DNA of 35,513 nt from NCBI GenBank assembly GCA_016777585.1, contig JADHRD010000012.1, positions 1-35,513 of the forward strand, given 5' to 3'. This stretch comes from Rhodospirillales bacterium (lineage in GTDB: Bacteria; Pseudomonadota; Alphaproteobacteria; Rhodospirillales; UBA2165). The notes beneath the pieces were generated by a model. The model saw only the letters and a program-made list of their open reading frames with translations. It was not told where the DNA came from and did not search any database. The first letter of the stretch is position 1. Each line of letters begins with the position of its first letter. The translations under genes and the position numbers were made by a program. Shown piece after piece: positions 17,341 to 26,294 of the stretch.

Positions 17341-17642
17341 TTTTTTCTCCCATTGATAATTAAGATTGATCTATGAAACTGGGTTGTCTCTAGACCTCGA
17401 ACAAGTACCCTAACTACTTGCTCACAAGAAAGTGCATAGTAACCAGAGTTATGGCATTCGACAAGGTTAGATAAAAGAACTCTTATATAAGAGTCAACAG
17501 AAAATTCAGGTTGACACCAATAATTTAATTTAAATCTCGAAAAAAAATTAGGAACTAAATGAATTCTTTTATACTGCTATTCAGTAACTAATAATTTTTG
17601 AGGGTAGGCCGCTATTAACAAACTCAAATACTTCATATTTTT
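17341..17642. other. Upstream region of the tct operon
   Basis: About 300 bases without a gene. It contains the tctC ribosome-binding site, the 16-bp palindrome listed separately at 17479-17494, and the downstream end of the cupin gene, which is on the same strand. The gap and the palindrome suggest that tctC has its own promoter here. Confidence 0.5.
17479..17494. promoter_or_regulatory. Perfect 16-bp palindrome, candidate operator of the tct operon
   Basis: ACTCTTATATAAGAGT reads identically on both strands. On the minus strand a -35-like TTGACT (17492-17497) overlaps its edge, so a bound protein would cover the putative tctC promoter. The shape resembles GntR-type dimer sites. The regulator gene is not in the window. 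Confidence 0.55.
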
Positions 17643-18038
17643 TCATTTAACATCCTCTAGTCTCTTTATTAATTTCTCGACATTTGGAACGTCTGTATAA
17701 TCTTCACTCAAGCCTCCAGAGCCGGCTGGACTTTTGCATGTAAAAAATTTGCATGGGCTATCCAAGATTCTTATCCCATGAACTGTATTTCTTGGGATAT
17801 GGACAAGATCTCCTGGTCCCATAGTGAATATTTCATCACCTAGCAAATGCGCTACCCGACCCTCGAGCATATAGAGCCATTGTTCATCATTTGGATGCGA
17901 GTGTGGTAAAGGAGCCTCTCCAGTTTTATAAGTGACGATGCCAACTTTTATTAAATCTCCTCCAAATTGCTTCATCATCATATTTGGATTCTTAACGTCC
18001 GGCGTTGATTTCATATCTTCGGCTTTATAAACTGGCAT
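17643..18038 (-). CDS. Single-domain cupin protein
   Basis: A 131-residue single cupin barrel with both metal motifs. Motif 1 is PHSHPNDEQWLYMLEG (His46, His48, Glu52) and motif 2 is PGDLVHIPRNTVHGI (His87). This 3-His/1-Glu set normally binds Fe, Mn, Ni or Zn. Such proteins act as isomerases, dioxygenases, decarboxylases or ligand-binding proteins; the role here cannot be told. AGGAG precedes the ATG. It is divergent from the sulfatase gene, so they may share regulation and substrate. A sigma-70-like promoter with an internal palindrome is visible upstream. Confidence 0.88.
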   Translation of the reverse strand: MPVYKAEDMKSTPDVKNPNMMMKQFGGDLIKVGIVTYKTGEAPLPHSHPNDEQWLYMLEGRVAHLLGDEIFTMGPGDLVHIPRNTVHGIRILDSPCKFFTCKSPAGSGGLSEDYTDVPNVEKLIKRLEDVK

Positions 18039-18083
18039 ATGGATTTTCTCCTAGTTAATTTTTTAACATATCCTTCTCTGTTC

Positions 18084-18114
18084 AAGTTATAACTTTATTA
18101 GACATCAAGTTCAA
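18084..18114 (-). promoter_or_regulatory. Promoter of the cupin gene with overlapping palindrome
   Basis: On the minus strand TTGAAC (18109-18114), a 17-base spacer and TATAAC (18086-18091) form a good promoter. The -10 lies inside a perfect 12-bp palindrome AAGTTATAACTT (18084-18095). The heptamer TCAAGTT occurs twice, 23 bases apart (18082-18088 and 18105-18111), about two helical turns. Confidence 0.45.
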
Positions 18115-18198
18115 AAAAAATGTTATTATCTTAAGTTTAGTGGATAATTTTAAGTATGTTTTTTTTGTTCTGGTTCTATTAAATTTATTGGAATTGTA

Positions 18199-18226
18199 TT
18201 GACACTCACATTATAATTGCAATAAT
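18199..18226 (+). promoter_or_regulatory. Sigma-70-type promoter for the sulfatase gene
   Basis: A consensus -35 TTGACA at 18199-18204 and AATAAT at 18221-18226 are separated by 16 bases. The start of transcription would be near 18233, about 72 bases before the chosen ATG. Confidence 0.5.
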
Positions 18227-18304
18227 CACAACTACTTTTTTTGCATTTCTTGAAATGTTTTAAATCAGTAAAAAAAATTGTCTAAAAGATTAAACTTTAG
18301 GTTT

Positions 18305-19747
18305 ATGTTAATAAAAAAAAACAATCTGCTGATTTTAATGAACGATCAGCACAGCCGAAAATTCCTCGGTTGCTACGGCAACCCGCAGGTTCAAACACCT
18401 AATTTAGATGCATTGGCTAATACTGGGGCCGTATTCAACTCAGCTTGCACTAATTCACCTATTTGTGTTCCAGCAAGGGCGAGTTTAGCGACCGGACGTT
18501 ACGTTCATGAAACAGGCTGTTGGGACAATGCGACAGCTTATAATGGTGAAATACCGAGTTGGGGACACATATTGCAGCAGGAGAAAGTTGACGTAAACTC
18601 TATTGGAAAACTGCACTACAGATTTGAAAAAGACTTAACGGGTTTTGATGAACAAATTATTCCGATGCATATTTCAGGAGGTGTTGGCGATTTGGTAGGA
18701 TCAATTCGATCGGATTTATCTGAAAGAACTCAGAGTAAGAAATACTCTGAGGAGATAGGACCGGGAGAGACCAACTATACGCATTATGACCGAGACATAG
18801 CGTCGAGAGCGTGTGACTGGATGCGATTGAGATCACAGCAAAATGAAAATGGACAATGGGTTTTATTTGTGTCGTTTATTGCCCCGCATTTCCCATTAAT
18901 TGTTCCTCAGAAATTTTTTGATCTATATCCTCTTGATAGCATTGAACCTATTAAAGAAGCCCCGGCATTAATGAAATCCCATCCTTGGTGGGAAGCCTTT
19001 ATTAATTGCTATACCTTTGATAAATATTTCAAAGATGATGAACATCGTAAAATAGCGATTGCTTCCTATATGGGGCTTTGTACTTTTGTTGACTCTCTCA
19101 TGGGCTCAGTAGTTGACTCGCTCAAAACCTATGGATTTTTTGATGACACAAATATCATTTATCTAAGTGATCATGGTGAGAATCTTGGTGCGCGAGGTCT
19201 CTGGGGAAAATCTGTTATGTATGAGGAGTCGGTTGGGATACCACTTATTATGAAGGGTCCTGATATACCCTCGGGAATAAAGTGTCAGACACCTGTTTCG
19301 CTAATAGATTTATTCCCAACAATTCTAGATTTGGCAGGCGTGAGCAACTATGATTTAGATTTCAAACTAAAGGGGCATTCATTGCTTAAAATCATAGAGG
19401 AACCTGAAGATCTGGAGAGAGTTGTGCTCTCAGAATATCACGCAGCAGCATCAAAGTCTGGCTCGTTCATGTTAAGAGATGGTCAATACAAATATATCCA
19501 CTATGTGGGCTATAATCCGGAATTATATGATTTAATGAATGATCCAGAGGAGTTAGTAGATATATCTGGTTCACTTGCCTCCAAAGAAATATTGATGAAG
19601 TTTGAAAAAAAGTTGAGAGATTTGTTAAACCCTGAAACTGTAAACGAGACGGCATTGTCTAGCCAGGCTGCCCTCATTGAGAAGCATGGTGGAATTGAGG
19701 TGGTAAAAAATCGGCGAGGTATGCATGGAACACCAGTTCCAAGTTGA
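18305..19747 (+). CDS. Type I (formylglycine) sulfatase, choline-sulfatase-like
   Basis: A 480-residue sulfatase of the alkaline phosphatase superfamily, hydrolysing an organic sulfate ester. The key CxPxR motif is CVPARASLATGR, with Cys54 (numbered from ATG 18305) as the residue converted to formylglycine. Metal ligands are in MNDQH near the N-terminus and LSDHGENLGARGLWGK in the C-terminal half. The Asp-Gln in place of Asp-Asp and the motif GKLHYRF resemble choline-sulfatase-type (BetC-like) enzymes. No signal peptide is seen, so it is probably cytoplasmic. A TTG at 18278 is in frame, but ATG 18305 begins directly before the conserved strand (NNLLILMNDQH). No maturase gene is in the window. 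Substrate unknown. Confidence 0.92.
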   Translation: MLIKKNNLLILMNDQHSRKFLGCYGNPQVQTPNLDALANTGAVFNSACTNSPICVPARASLATGRYVHETGCWDNATAYNGEIPSWGHILQQEKVDVNSIGKLHYRFEKDLTGFDEQIIPMHISGGVGDLVGSIRSDLSERTQSKKYSEEIGPGETNYTHYDRDIASRACDWMRLRSQQNENGQWVLFVSFIAPHFPLIVPQKFFDLYPLDSIEPIKEAPALMKSHPWWEAFINCYTFDKYFKDDEHRKIAIASYMGLCTFVDSLMGSVVDSLKTYGFFDDTNIIYLSDHGENLGARGLWGKSVMYEESVGIPLIMKGPDIPSGIKCQTPVSLIDLFPTILDLAGVSNYDLDFKLKGHSLLKIIEEPEDLERVVLSEYHAAASKSGSFMLRDGQYKYIHYVGYNPELYDLMNDPEELVDISGSLASKEILMKFEKKLRDLLNPETVNETALSSQAALIEKHGGIEVVKNRRGMHGTPVPS

Positions 19748-19914
19748 AAAGATTAAAATTACAGTAAAGTAAGCGTGTTCGATTAAAACTAGTTGAAAAT
19801 TAATCTTAAGATTGTTTATTTTGTTTTTGTTAAGGGCAATCCATATATTTTTTTCAGAAAATTTGAGTATATTAAGGTCGATAATTGGTTATAACCGTTA
19901 AGTGAGGGGATAAA

Positions 19915-21030
19915 ATGGTTAAAAATATTGAACAGGAAAATAGTTATAACATTCCAAAGAGCATGAAAGCGTGGGTGCTTGGTGGCCCGCATGAAATAAA
20001 GATGATTGAGAAAGATGTCCCGGAACCGGGATCATCAGAGGTTTTAGTAAAGGTTGGCGCGATTGCCGTGTGCCATACCGATATTGAAGTATTGCACCAC
20101 GGTCACCCCGCAATGGTAGAGGGAGAGGCTCCTTTTAATAAAGATTTTGTGATGGGCCATGAATATATGGGAACCGTTGTAAAAACTGGGCCAAATGTTG
20201 ATGAGTGGCAGCCCGGCGATAGAATAGCCGTCGAGGTGCATGCGGGCTGCGGGCGATGTCAAAAGTGCCGCGAGGGAATGTATACTTCATGTCATAACTA
20301 TAGTTTTAGATCAAAAGATCACAGAGCTAATGGATTTACAACAGATGGTGGGTTCGCTGAGTATGCCGTCAATAATATAAATACTCTTGTAGCAGTTCCT
20401 GATTATCTCAGTGATGAGGTTGCGACGCTTACGGTAACCGCAGGTACAGCCATGTATGGACTGGATGTTCTTGGTGGTTTGATTGCTGGACAATCAGTCG
20501 TTGTGGCAGGTGGAGGGCCAATTGGTTTAATGTTTATCGCTATTGCAAAGACGCTAGGCGCCTCACCTGTAATTATCTCAGAGCCTCGCTCAGACCGAAG
20601 TGAAATGGCTAAAAAAATGGGAGCAGATTTTGTAATAAATCCTTTAGTTGAAGACCCTGTTGAAAAAGTTAAAAGCCTAACTGGTGGTATAGGTGTTGAC
20701 TTTGCCGTGGAAGCCTCAGGTGTTCCAGATGTCGTTAATCAAGTTTTACATATGACAAATCGCGGTGGAAAAGTTTGCCTTGCTGCGTTTTCTAATGGTC
20801 TAACGCCAACGGATTTAGCTTATGTTGTTAGTAATAATATTTATATGTTTGGAATTCGTGGGGAAGGGAATAGCGCTGTTCGAAGAGCAGCAAGCTTGCT
20901 GAACCAAAAGAGGTTTGATCCGTCGCCATTACATACACACACATTCCCACTCGAAGAAGTTGATACAGCTATAAGTTACGCAGAGAATCAGACTGATGGG
21001 GCTATTAAAGTCGTCGTGAAAATGAGTTAA
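19915..21030 (+). CDS. Zinc-dependent medium-chain alcohol dehydrogenase
   Basis: A 371-residue MDR dehydrogenase that oxidises an alcohol, or reduces an aldehyde, with NAD(P). Catalytic zinc ligands are Cys53 (VCHTD) and His82-Glu83 (GHEYMG). The structural-zinc lobe has Cys112, Cys115, Cys118 and Cys126 (CGRCQKCREGMYTSC). The Rossmann fold shows VVVAGGGPIG, with an acidic residue after the following strand (SEPRSD), which favours NAD. GAGGGG lies before the ATG. The racemase-family gene begins 22 bases after its stop, so the two are probably one operon acting on a common, perhaps chiral, hydroxy or amino acid derivative. Confidence 0.94.
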   Translation: MVKNIEQENSYNIPKSMKAWVLGGPHEIKMIEKDVPEPGSSEVLVKVGAIAVCHTDIEVLHHGHPAMVEGEAPFNKDFVMGHEYMGTVVKTGPNVDEWQPGDRIAVEVHAGCGRCQKCREGMYTSCHNYSFRSKDHRANGFTTDGGFAEYAVNNINTLVAVPDYLSDEVATLTVTAGTAMYGLDVLGGLIAGQSVVVAGGGPIGLMFIAIAKTLGASPVIISEPRSDRSEMAKKMGADFVINPLVEDPVEKVKSLTGGIGVDFAVEASGVPDVVNQVLHMTNRGGKVCLAAFSNGLTPTDLAYVVSNNIYMFGIRGEGNSAVRRAASLLNQKRFDPSPLHTHTFPLEEVDTAISYAENQTDGAIKVVVKMS

Positions 21031-21052
21031 TCATTATAAATAGGAGAATCAA

Positions 21053-21925
21053 TTGACCAGTATTTCTAAATATAAATTTATTTTAATTCCACCTTTTCAC
21101 TTACCGGATGAGGATCAGTTTACTGTTCCAGGATACTCTATTCCTAAAGACAAACCCAAGGAAGAGAGATTGTTAAACAATGACTTTGTCCTAAAGCATC
21201 TTGAAGATGTTGACTGGGAACTGCATCCAGGAGCAAAGCCACCTTATGGAAACTGGTCTGTTGAGACCCGAGAAGAGTTTGCGCATGCAGCGACAGCTCG
21301 CATGGGCTGTGTTAGAGAAGCTTGTGAAACTGGCAAATATAACGCTGCTATTTTGTTAGGTGGTGGTGAACCAGGTTTTCTAGAGTCTAGAGAAATTGGT
21401 CGAGAATTTGGCGTTGTCGTAACAGCTAACGCTTTCTCTCAAATGTACTTAGCGACGATGTTAGGTGATAGTTTTTCAATAATCGATATCGAGGGAGTGC
21501 ATAACGTATTCTACAGAGATTTAATTCGTACTCATCAATTGCAACATAGATGTCGCTCGATCAGGAGTATAGGTTATAGCTTGCCGAGACCGGGGGACAC
21601 TGATCCCGACACACTAACTGTACAGTGCGAAGCTGTTGCAAAGGGTGATCAGAATATTGTTGTTGAGAGAGCAGTTGATCAAGCTGAAGCGGCAATTGTT
21701 GAAGATGGAGCTGAAGTTATAACACTCGGTTGTTCAATGACTTTTTTTCTTCAACCTCACATTGAGAAGGGTTTGAGGGAAAGGGGTTGGGATGTCCCTG
21801 TGCTAGAAGGCTATACAGCCTCCATCGAACTGGCAAAATTAATGGTGAACCTTGGTGTCAATGCGAGTGGTATTACTTACATGGGGGCAAGACCCGCGCG
21901 CACTCGAAGTAAGATCTCAGTATAG
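21053..21925 (+). CDS. Asp/Glu/hydantoin racemase-superfamily protein lacking the first catalytic Cys
   Basis: A 290-residue protein of the aspartate/glutamate/hydantoin racemase fold. The C-terminal catalytic region is clear: EVITLGCSMTFFLQPHIEKG with Cys227, then VPVLEGYTASIELAKLMVNLG. The N-terminal catalytic position, normally a Cys before a D/E-P-G (CFxDPG), reads LLGGGEPG here, so the first Cys is Gly. True racemases need both cysteines; single-Cys members such as arylmalonate decarboxylase do other chemistry. The start is TTG at 21053, supported by AGGAG 6-7 bases upstream; no closer ATG exists. It is in an operon with the alcohol dehydrogenase. The reaction is unknown: decarboxylase or isomerase are possible. 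Confidence 0.85.
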   Translation: MTSISKYKFILIPPFHLPDEDQFTVPGYSIPKDKPKEERLLNNDFVLKHLEDVDWELHPGAKPPYGNWSVETREEFAHAATARMGCVREACETGKYNAAILLGGGEPGFLESREIGREFGVVVTANAFSQMYLATMLGDSFSIIDIEGVHNVFYRDLIRTHQLQHRCRSIRSIGYSLPRPGDTDPDTLTVQCEAVAKGDQNIVVERAVDQAEAAIVEDGAEVITLGCSMTFFLQPHIEKGLRERGWDVPVLEGYTASIELAKLMVNLGVNASGITYMGARPARTRSKISV

Positions 21926-22003
21926 GATAAAGTAAGGCTGGAAGATTTTCTTAGGGATAATACAATTTAGAGTGTTTAGTAGTGCACTTACCGGAAAATA
22001 ATC

Positions 22004-22468
22004 ATGTGGCGCTTGAGATTTGTCTTAATTTTATTTATTATTTTAGGGTTAACTACTAACTTTGTGGTAGCTCACGAAGATTCTACCGGCACTGTCAAAG
22101 AGCGAATGCAGTTAATGAACAATTTAGGGGAGGCAATGAAAGCCTTCTCAATAATTCTTCGAGCTCAGAATAATTATAATATTGAATCTTTGTCTTCAAT
22201 AATTGGAAAGATTAAAGATCATAGCGGAGAAAACTTAACAAAATTGTTCTTAGAAAAAAGCATGGATGTTACTTCGAAAGCAGATCCAAGTATATTGGAC
22301 TCCTGGTCTGATTTTTCGCGAATAGCTTCTAATTTATTTAATGAGTCCGAGCGATTAGAGAGGCGGTTGAAATCTTCTGAACGGCTAAACATTAATGAAG
22401 TGGTTAAGTCTTTCAGATCAATTGCAAAAACGTGTAAAAATTGTCATAGTCAATTTAGACGGAATTAA
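22004..22468 (+). CDS. Cytochrome c' (class II c-type cytochrome)
   Basis: A 154-residue periplasmic four-helix-bundle haem protein. The signal peptide is residues 1-23 (ending VVA-H). The single haem-attachment site is at the extreme C-terminus, CKNCH (Cys144, Cys147, His148), as in class II cytochromes. The N-terminal helix has ERMQLMNNLGEAMKAF, matching the R-x-x-x-M-x-x-x-G-x-x-x-K pattern of the family, so the distal side may carry Met. Roles known for the family are NO binding or minor electron transfer. It stands alone between the racemase-family gene and acr3, and no respiratory genes are nearby. Confidence 0.88.
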   Translation: MWRLRFVLILFIILGLTTNFVVAHEDSTGTVKERMQLMNNLGEAMKAFSIILRAQNNYNIESLSSIIGKIKDHSGENLTKLFLEKSMDVTSKADPSILDSWSDFSRIASNLFNESERLERRLKSSERLNINEVVKSFRSIAKTCKNCHSQFRRN

Positions 22469-22537
22469 ATTTACGCATTGTTTGGTTATTATCTCCAACC
22501 CAGACATTCTAATTTTTAAATACTATTTTTTATCACC

Positions 22538-23611
22538 ATGATTGCTAGGAAATTGGTTTCAGATAATACTCAAAATGAGATTGGATTCTTTGAAAAATGG
22601 CTCTCAGTTTGGGTTGTAATTTGTATAATCATAGGTGTTGTATCAGGAAATAACTTCCCAGATTTTTTTGAGGTGCTGGCTACCTTAGAATATGCTTCAA
22701 TTAATATGGTTGTTGCCATTTTAATTTGGTGCATGGTTTATCCGATGATGGTTAATGTGGATTTTTCAAGCCTCCGCTATATCACAGATCGGCCTAAGGG
22801 ATTATTAATTACACTTGTTGTTAACTGGTTTTTAAAACCGTTTACGATGGCCGCGCTCGGTGTTATTTTTTTTGAGGTGTTCTATGTTGATATTATTGAA
22901 CCCGAGGACGCCCAGCAGTATATGGCTGGACTAATTTTGCTTGGGGCGGCTCCATGTACCGCCATGGTGTTTGTTTGGTCTCAATTAACAAAGGGTGATG
23001 CAACCTATACATTAGTTCAGGTCTCTATAAATAATGTTATTATGGTATTTGCGTTTGCGCCAATCGTAGCTCTTTTACTGGGTGTAACTGACGTCGTTGT
23101 TCCTTGGTCAACCTTAATTTTATCTGTTGTTTTATATGTTGTAGTGCCGTTACTAGCCGGTATATCGACCCGAACTCGATTTCAGATTTTGTCTCGACCA
23201 AATGATATCAATAAATCAATAGCTAATTTTACTAAACGAATTAAGCCTTTATCCATTGTGTCTCTTTTGGCGATGGTCATACTTCTTTTTGGTTTCCAAG
23301 GACATATAATAATTGAAAGACCATTTCTTATATTTTTGATTGCCGTGCCTTTAATAATCCAATCCTATGGTATCTTTTTTATTGCGTATGGAGCCGCTTA
23401 TATTTTGAGAGTGCCGTCTAATGTTGCTGCGCCATGCTCTCTGATTGGAACATCAAACTTTTTTGAATTGGCCGTAGCTGTGGCCATAAGCTTATTTGGT
23501 TTGAATTCTGGTGCTGCGTTAACGACTGTTGTAGGCGTACTCGTGGAAGTCCCTGTAATGTTGTCTCTTGTGGCTTTTGCAAACCGAACACAGGATTATT
23601 TTCCAAAATAA
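22538..23611 (+). CDS. Acr3-type arsenite efflux permease
   Basis: A 357-residue inner-membrane transporter with about ten TM helices, of the bile/arsenite/riboflavin transporter superfamily. Acr3 landmarks are present: the essential TM4 Cys in [15 protein letters not shown] (Cys140), the following [23 protein letters not shown], and the TM9 region [21 protein letters not shown] containing the conserved Glu. It should export arsenite or antimonite. No arsR, arsC or arsM gene is adjacent, which is unusual. The ATG has no strong Shine-Dalgarno. Confidence 0.93.
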   Translation: MIARKLVSDNTQNEIGFFEKWLSVWVVICIIIGVVSGNNFPDFFEVLATLEYASINMVVAILIWCMVYPMMVNVDFSSLRYITDRPKGLLITLVVNWFLKPFTMAALGVIFFEVFYVDIIEPEDAQQYMAGLILLGAAPCTAMVFVWSQLTKGDATYTLVQVSINNVIMVFAFAPIVALLLGVTDVVVPWSTLILSVVLYVVVPLLAGISTRTRFQILSRPNDINKSIANFTKRIKPLSIVSLLAMVILLFGFQGHIIIERPFLIFLIAVPLIIQSYGIFFIAYGAAYILRVPSNVAAPCSLIGTSNFFELAVAVAISLFGLNSGAALTTVVGVLVEVPVMLSLVAFANRTQDYFPK

Positions 23612-23746
23612 CTTTTGAATTTTATTCTTAATGTTTATTTTTCATACTGCGAAAGTCAAAATAAAAGTAAATAAATATGATTATACAAACAATATTCTGA
23701 TATAAACTATTTGATTAATGGCGTTAAAGAAAGGCTGGTTAAACTC

Positions 23747-24847
23747 ATGGAGGAATATTCAGGATTTAATTTTGGGAATAAAAATGCGTTCGAAGCTGTT
23801 AGAGGTAAAAAAATATCCGATGCAAATATAATTTGGAAAGGCCAAGGGTTTGAATTAGACAAATCTTGGCTTTTTGAAGGAAAAGATAAAGAGATTTCGC
23901 ATTTTGTAGATTTGGCAAGGCGGCTAGCCCCCAAACTCAACAATAACCCAAATAATATTCTTACCATGGAGCCGCAAATGTTTGATTTGGGGCCATTCAG
24001 AGATCGACTAAAAAATATCATGTCTTGCGTTAGAAATGGACCTGGCGTTGCCCTTTATAGGGGGCTACCTACCCAAGACCTATCGCTTTTGGAGATTGCA
24101 TTAATTTATTGGGGAATTGGGAAACATATTGGTATTGCCCAATCTAATAATTCCGAGGGTGATATGATCGGCCATGTAGTAGATGCAGGCCGAAATTTAA
24201 ATGATCCCAATCATCGGGGGTATCAAACGAATTCGACTATGGATTATCATTGTGATCAGACAGATATTGTATGTTTGTTGTGTATAAATACTGCTAAAAG
24301 TGGAGGTCTCTCAAAACTCTCAAGTTCGATCTTAATTTATAATGAATTATTAAAGAGACGACCGGAACTAGTTGAGTTGATGTGCCAACCATTTTATTGG
24401 ACCAAACATTCTGAGAAAAATTCTGGTGAAGCTCCTTATTATAAAAGTCCAATTTTTAATTTTATAGATAATACACTATCTATTGCTTTTGGTCCAAAAC
24501 ATATTGAAAAGGGACATGCCCTCGAAGGGGTCCCGGAGATGCGACCAGAGCAAGTTGAGGGCATTTCACTGATGGAGTCAATTGCTGAAGATTTTCATGC
24601 GAAAATGGAATTAAAACAAGGAGATATTCAGTTCGTTAATAATTATACTGTCGTTCATACTCGTACGGCTTTTGATGATTGGCCGGATCCTGACCGAAAG
24701 AGAACGCTCTGGCGATTATGGCTTAATTTGAAAAATTTTCATCCAAGAACACCCTATTCCAATCAATGGCATCAAGGTGTTAGGGTTAATGGAATTGATC
24801 AGCGTATCCAACTAAATTATTCTCAAGTATCAAAAAACTGGGATTAA
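23747..24847 (+). CDS. TauD/TfdA-family Fe(II)/2-oxoglutarate dioxygenase
   Basis: A 366-residue enzyme with the TauD-type facial triad, His168-x-Asp170 (DYHCDQTD) and a distal His304 (YTVVHTRTAF), followed by the 2-oxoglutarate-binding Arg in RKRTLWRLWL. The sequence is closer to the clavaminate-synthase/GBH-like TauD subgroup than to taurine dioxygenase itself. The ORF extends to a TTG at 23711; I chose ATG 23747, which has AAAGG about 11 bases upstream. It is flanked by acr3 (same strand) and a convergent MFS gene. The substrate is unknown; hydroxylation of a small carboxylate or amine is typical. Confidence 0.88.
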   Translation: MEEYSGFNFGNKNAFEAVRGKKISDANIIWKGQGFELDKSWLFEGKDKEISHFVDLARRLAPKLNNNPNNILTMEPQMFDLGPFRDRLKNIMSCVRNGPGVALYRGLPTQDLSLLEIALIYWGIGKHIGIAQSNNSEGDMIGHVVDAGRNLNDPNHRGYQTNSTMDYHCDQTDIVCLLCINTAKSGGLSKLSSSILIYNELLKRRPELVELMCQPFYWTKHSEKNSGEAPYYKSPIFNFIDNTLSIAFGPKHIEKGHALEGVPEMRPEQVEGISLMESIAEDFHAKMELKQGDIQFVNNYTVVHTRTAFDDWPDPDRKRTLWRLWLNLKNFHPRTPYSNQWHQGVRVNGIDQRIQLNYSQVSKNWD

Positions 24848-24868
24848 AAGAACAAATAAACGTAATAT

Positions 24869-26056
24869 TCAAATATTTCTGAGCTTATCAGTAAAAAGAT
24901 TAAGGCTTAGAAATAATATCATTAAAATAAGAAAAGCTGAGCTGCCAAAAAATACAGTCTGAAAATCCCCAAATTCGTATAAAAAGCCTCCTAATATTGG
25001 CCCGCTCGCTTGACCAATGCGATTGGTTACTCCGTTCGCAGACATTATAGCTGCTCTTAATTTGGCCGTAGTTTCGTCTATTAAAAGCTTTTGGAAAGCT
25101 GGTAGGCCTATTCCTATTCCAAGGCCCATTAATAATACTGGTACAAAAATGTGTTCCAAAGATTTTATCATAGGCACCATTGTGGCGGCTATAGCGAGTA
25201 TTGAAAATGAAAAGATGACTAGAAACTCTTCTTTTACTATTTTTGTTATTTTGCCAATTAAGAAGGCGACGAAAGTACTGGCAATTATTCGAGTTGAAAT
25301 AATTAACCCAATAAGTGCGGGTGAAATTTTAAACTCTTGAGAGAGATAAATAGGTAAATACGTATAAACGATGCCTGTATTAAAAATCATTAAAGTTGGA
25401 GCAATAGTAAGCAAACAACGTATTCTAAAATTTGCTAGTCCTAGTTTTAAATTTGTGAGGTATTCAGCCATTTTAAATTTTTCGGTTGAAGGTTTATCAG
25501 TGAGGGTCATCATAGCGAAAAACGTTACCGGTATAGCTAACAAATATAAGAGAAATGGGAACTGCCAACTTAACATGGCTAATATTCCACCAATAACCGG
25601 AAGTGTACCGTTGGCAAATTGTCCAAAGGCGGTTCGATAACCTAGCGCCTCAGAGCGCTCATCGTTGATAAAGAAATCACCACATAAAATTAGAGTTAAA
25701 GTTGCTAGAGAACTCGCACCTATCCCGGAGAGAAAACGAAGGGCGATTAGAGCCTCAAAGTTGGGTGCGAAGAAACATAAACCACCAGCCAAGCCATACA
25801 ATAATAATAAGGGTATAATAACTTTCTTCCGACCATATCGATCGGTTAATGCGCCAACTATTGGAATAGCAATAATCCCTGGAATACTAAACGCTGTCAT
25901 TACCAATCCAATAGAAGCTGTTGGAATATTGAAAGCGCTCTGAATTACGGGTAATGCGGGCGAGATGACAGATCCTCCCATCATGGTTACCATTGTTATG
26001 GTAATAATAACCTGCATCTCTTTCTTTTTTAATAGGCTAGGGAGGTGAAAAATCAT
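24869..26056 (-). CDS. Major facilitator superfamily exporter (DHA1-like)
   Basis: A 395-residue, 12-TM transporter. Motif A reads GALTDRYGRKK, the TM4 region is LRFLSGIGASSLATLTLIL, and motif C-like glycines are in GTLPVIGGILA, pointing to proton-driven drug export (DHA1 group). The C-terminal half has GIGIGLPAFQKLLIDETTAKLRAAIMSANGVTNRIGQASGPILGG, typical of TetA/Bcr-like antiporters. It is convergent with the TauD-like gene. The compound exported is unknown. Confidence 0.9.
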   Translation of the reverse strand: MIFHLPSLLKKKEMQVIITITMVTMMGGSVISPALPVIQSAFNIPTASIGLVMTAFSIPGIIAIPIVGALTDRYGRKKVIIPLLLLYGLAGGLCFFAPNFEALIALRFLSGIGASSLATLTLILCGDFFINDERSEALGYRTAFGQFANGTLPVIGGILAMLSWQFPFLLYLLAIPVTFFAMMTLTDKPSTEKFKMAEYLTNLKLGLANFRIRCLLTIAPTLMIFNTGIVYTYLPIYLSQEFKISPALIGLIISTRIIASTFVAFLIGKITKIVKEEFLVIFSFSILAIAATMVPMIKSLEHIFVPVLLMGLGIGIGLPAFQKLLIDETTAKLRAAIMSANGVTNRIGQASGPILGGFLYEFGDFQTVFFGSSAFLILMILFLSLNLFTDKLRNI

Positions 26057-26148
26057 TAATACAATTTATTATTATAGAAATTTGGCACATCTTAAGTTAG
26101 GATAGATAAAACGTGTATAAGGGCAAATTCCCATACCTTAAATAATTT

Positions 26149-26159
26149 ATTAGACTAAT
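26149..26159. promoter_or_regulatory. ATTAGACTAAT palindrome upstream of the EamA permease, candidate MarR site
   Basis: An exact odd palindrome (ATTAG-A-CTAAT) in the 238-base gap between the two divergent transporter genes. Versions with one mismatch occur on both sides of the marR promoter region (27924-27934 and 27995-28005), suggesting a shared regulator. Short and AT-rich, so chance is possible. Confidence 0.35.
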
Positions 26160-26294
26160 TCCTACCAATATTTAACATCATTGGCAATCTAGCTTAGCAA
26201 AACCTGTGAGAAAGAAATTAACTGTGATATTTCACGTGTAGACTTTCATTAATAATATAGTAGTTATAACACTACATCCGGACCGATCAGGAAA

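Noticed and set aside
19802-19896. Palindromes AATCTTAAGATT and GGTTATAACC before the alcohol dehydrogenase gene
   Set aside because: Both are short and A/T-rich, with no clear promoter relation; they were kept out of the feature list as likely chance.
25017-25943. Three plus-strand ORFs of 89-107 codons
   Set aside because: Antisense shadows of the MFS transporter gene, rich in Ile/Lys/Pro as expected from reverse hydrophobic codons.
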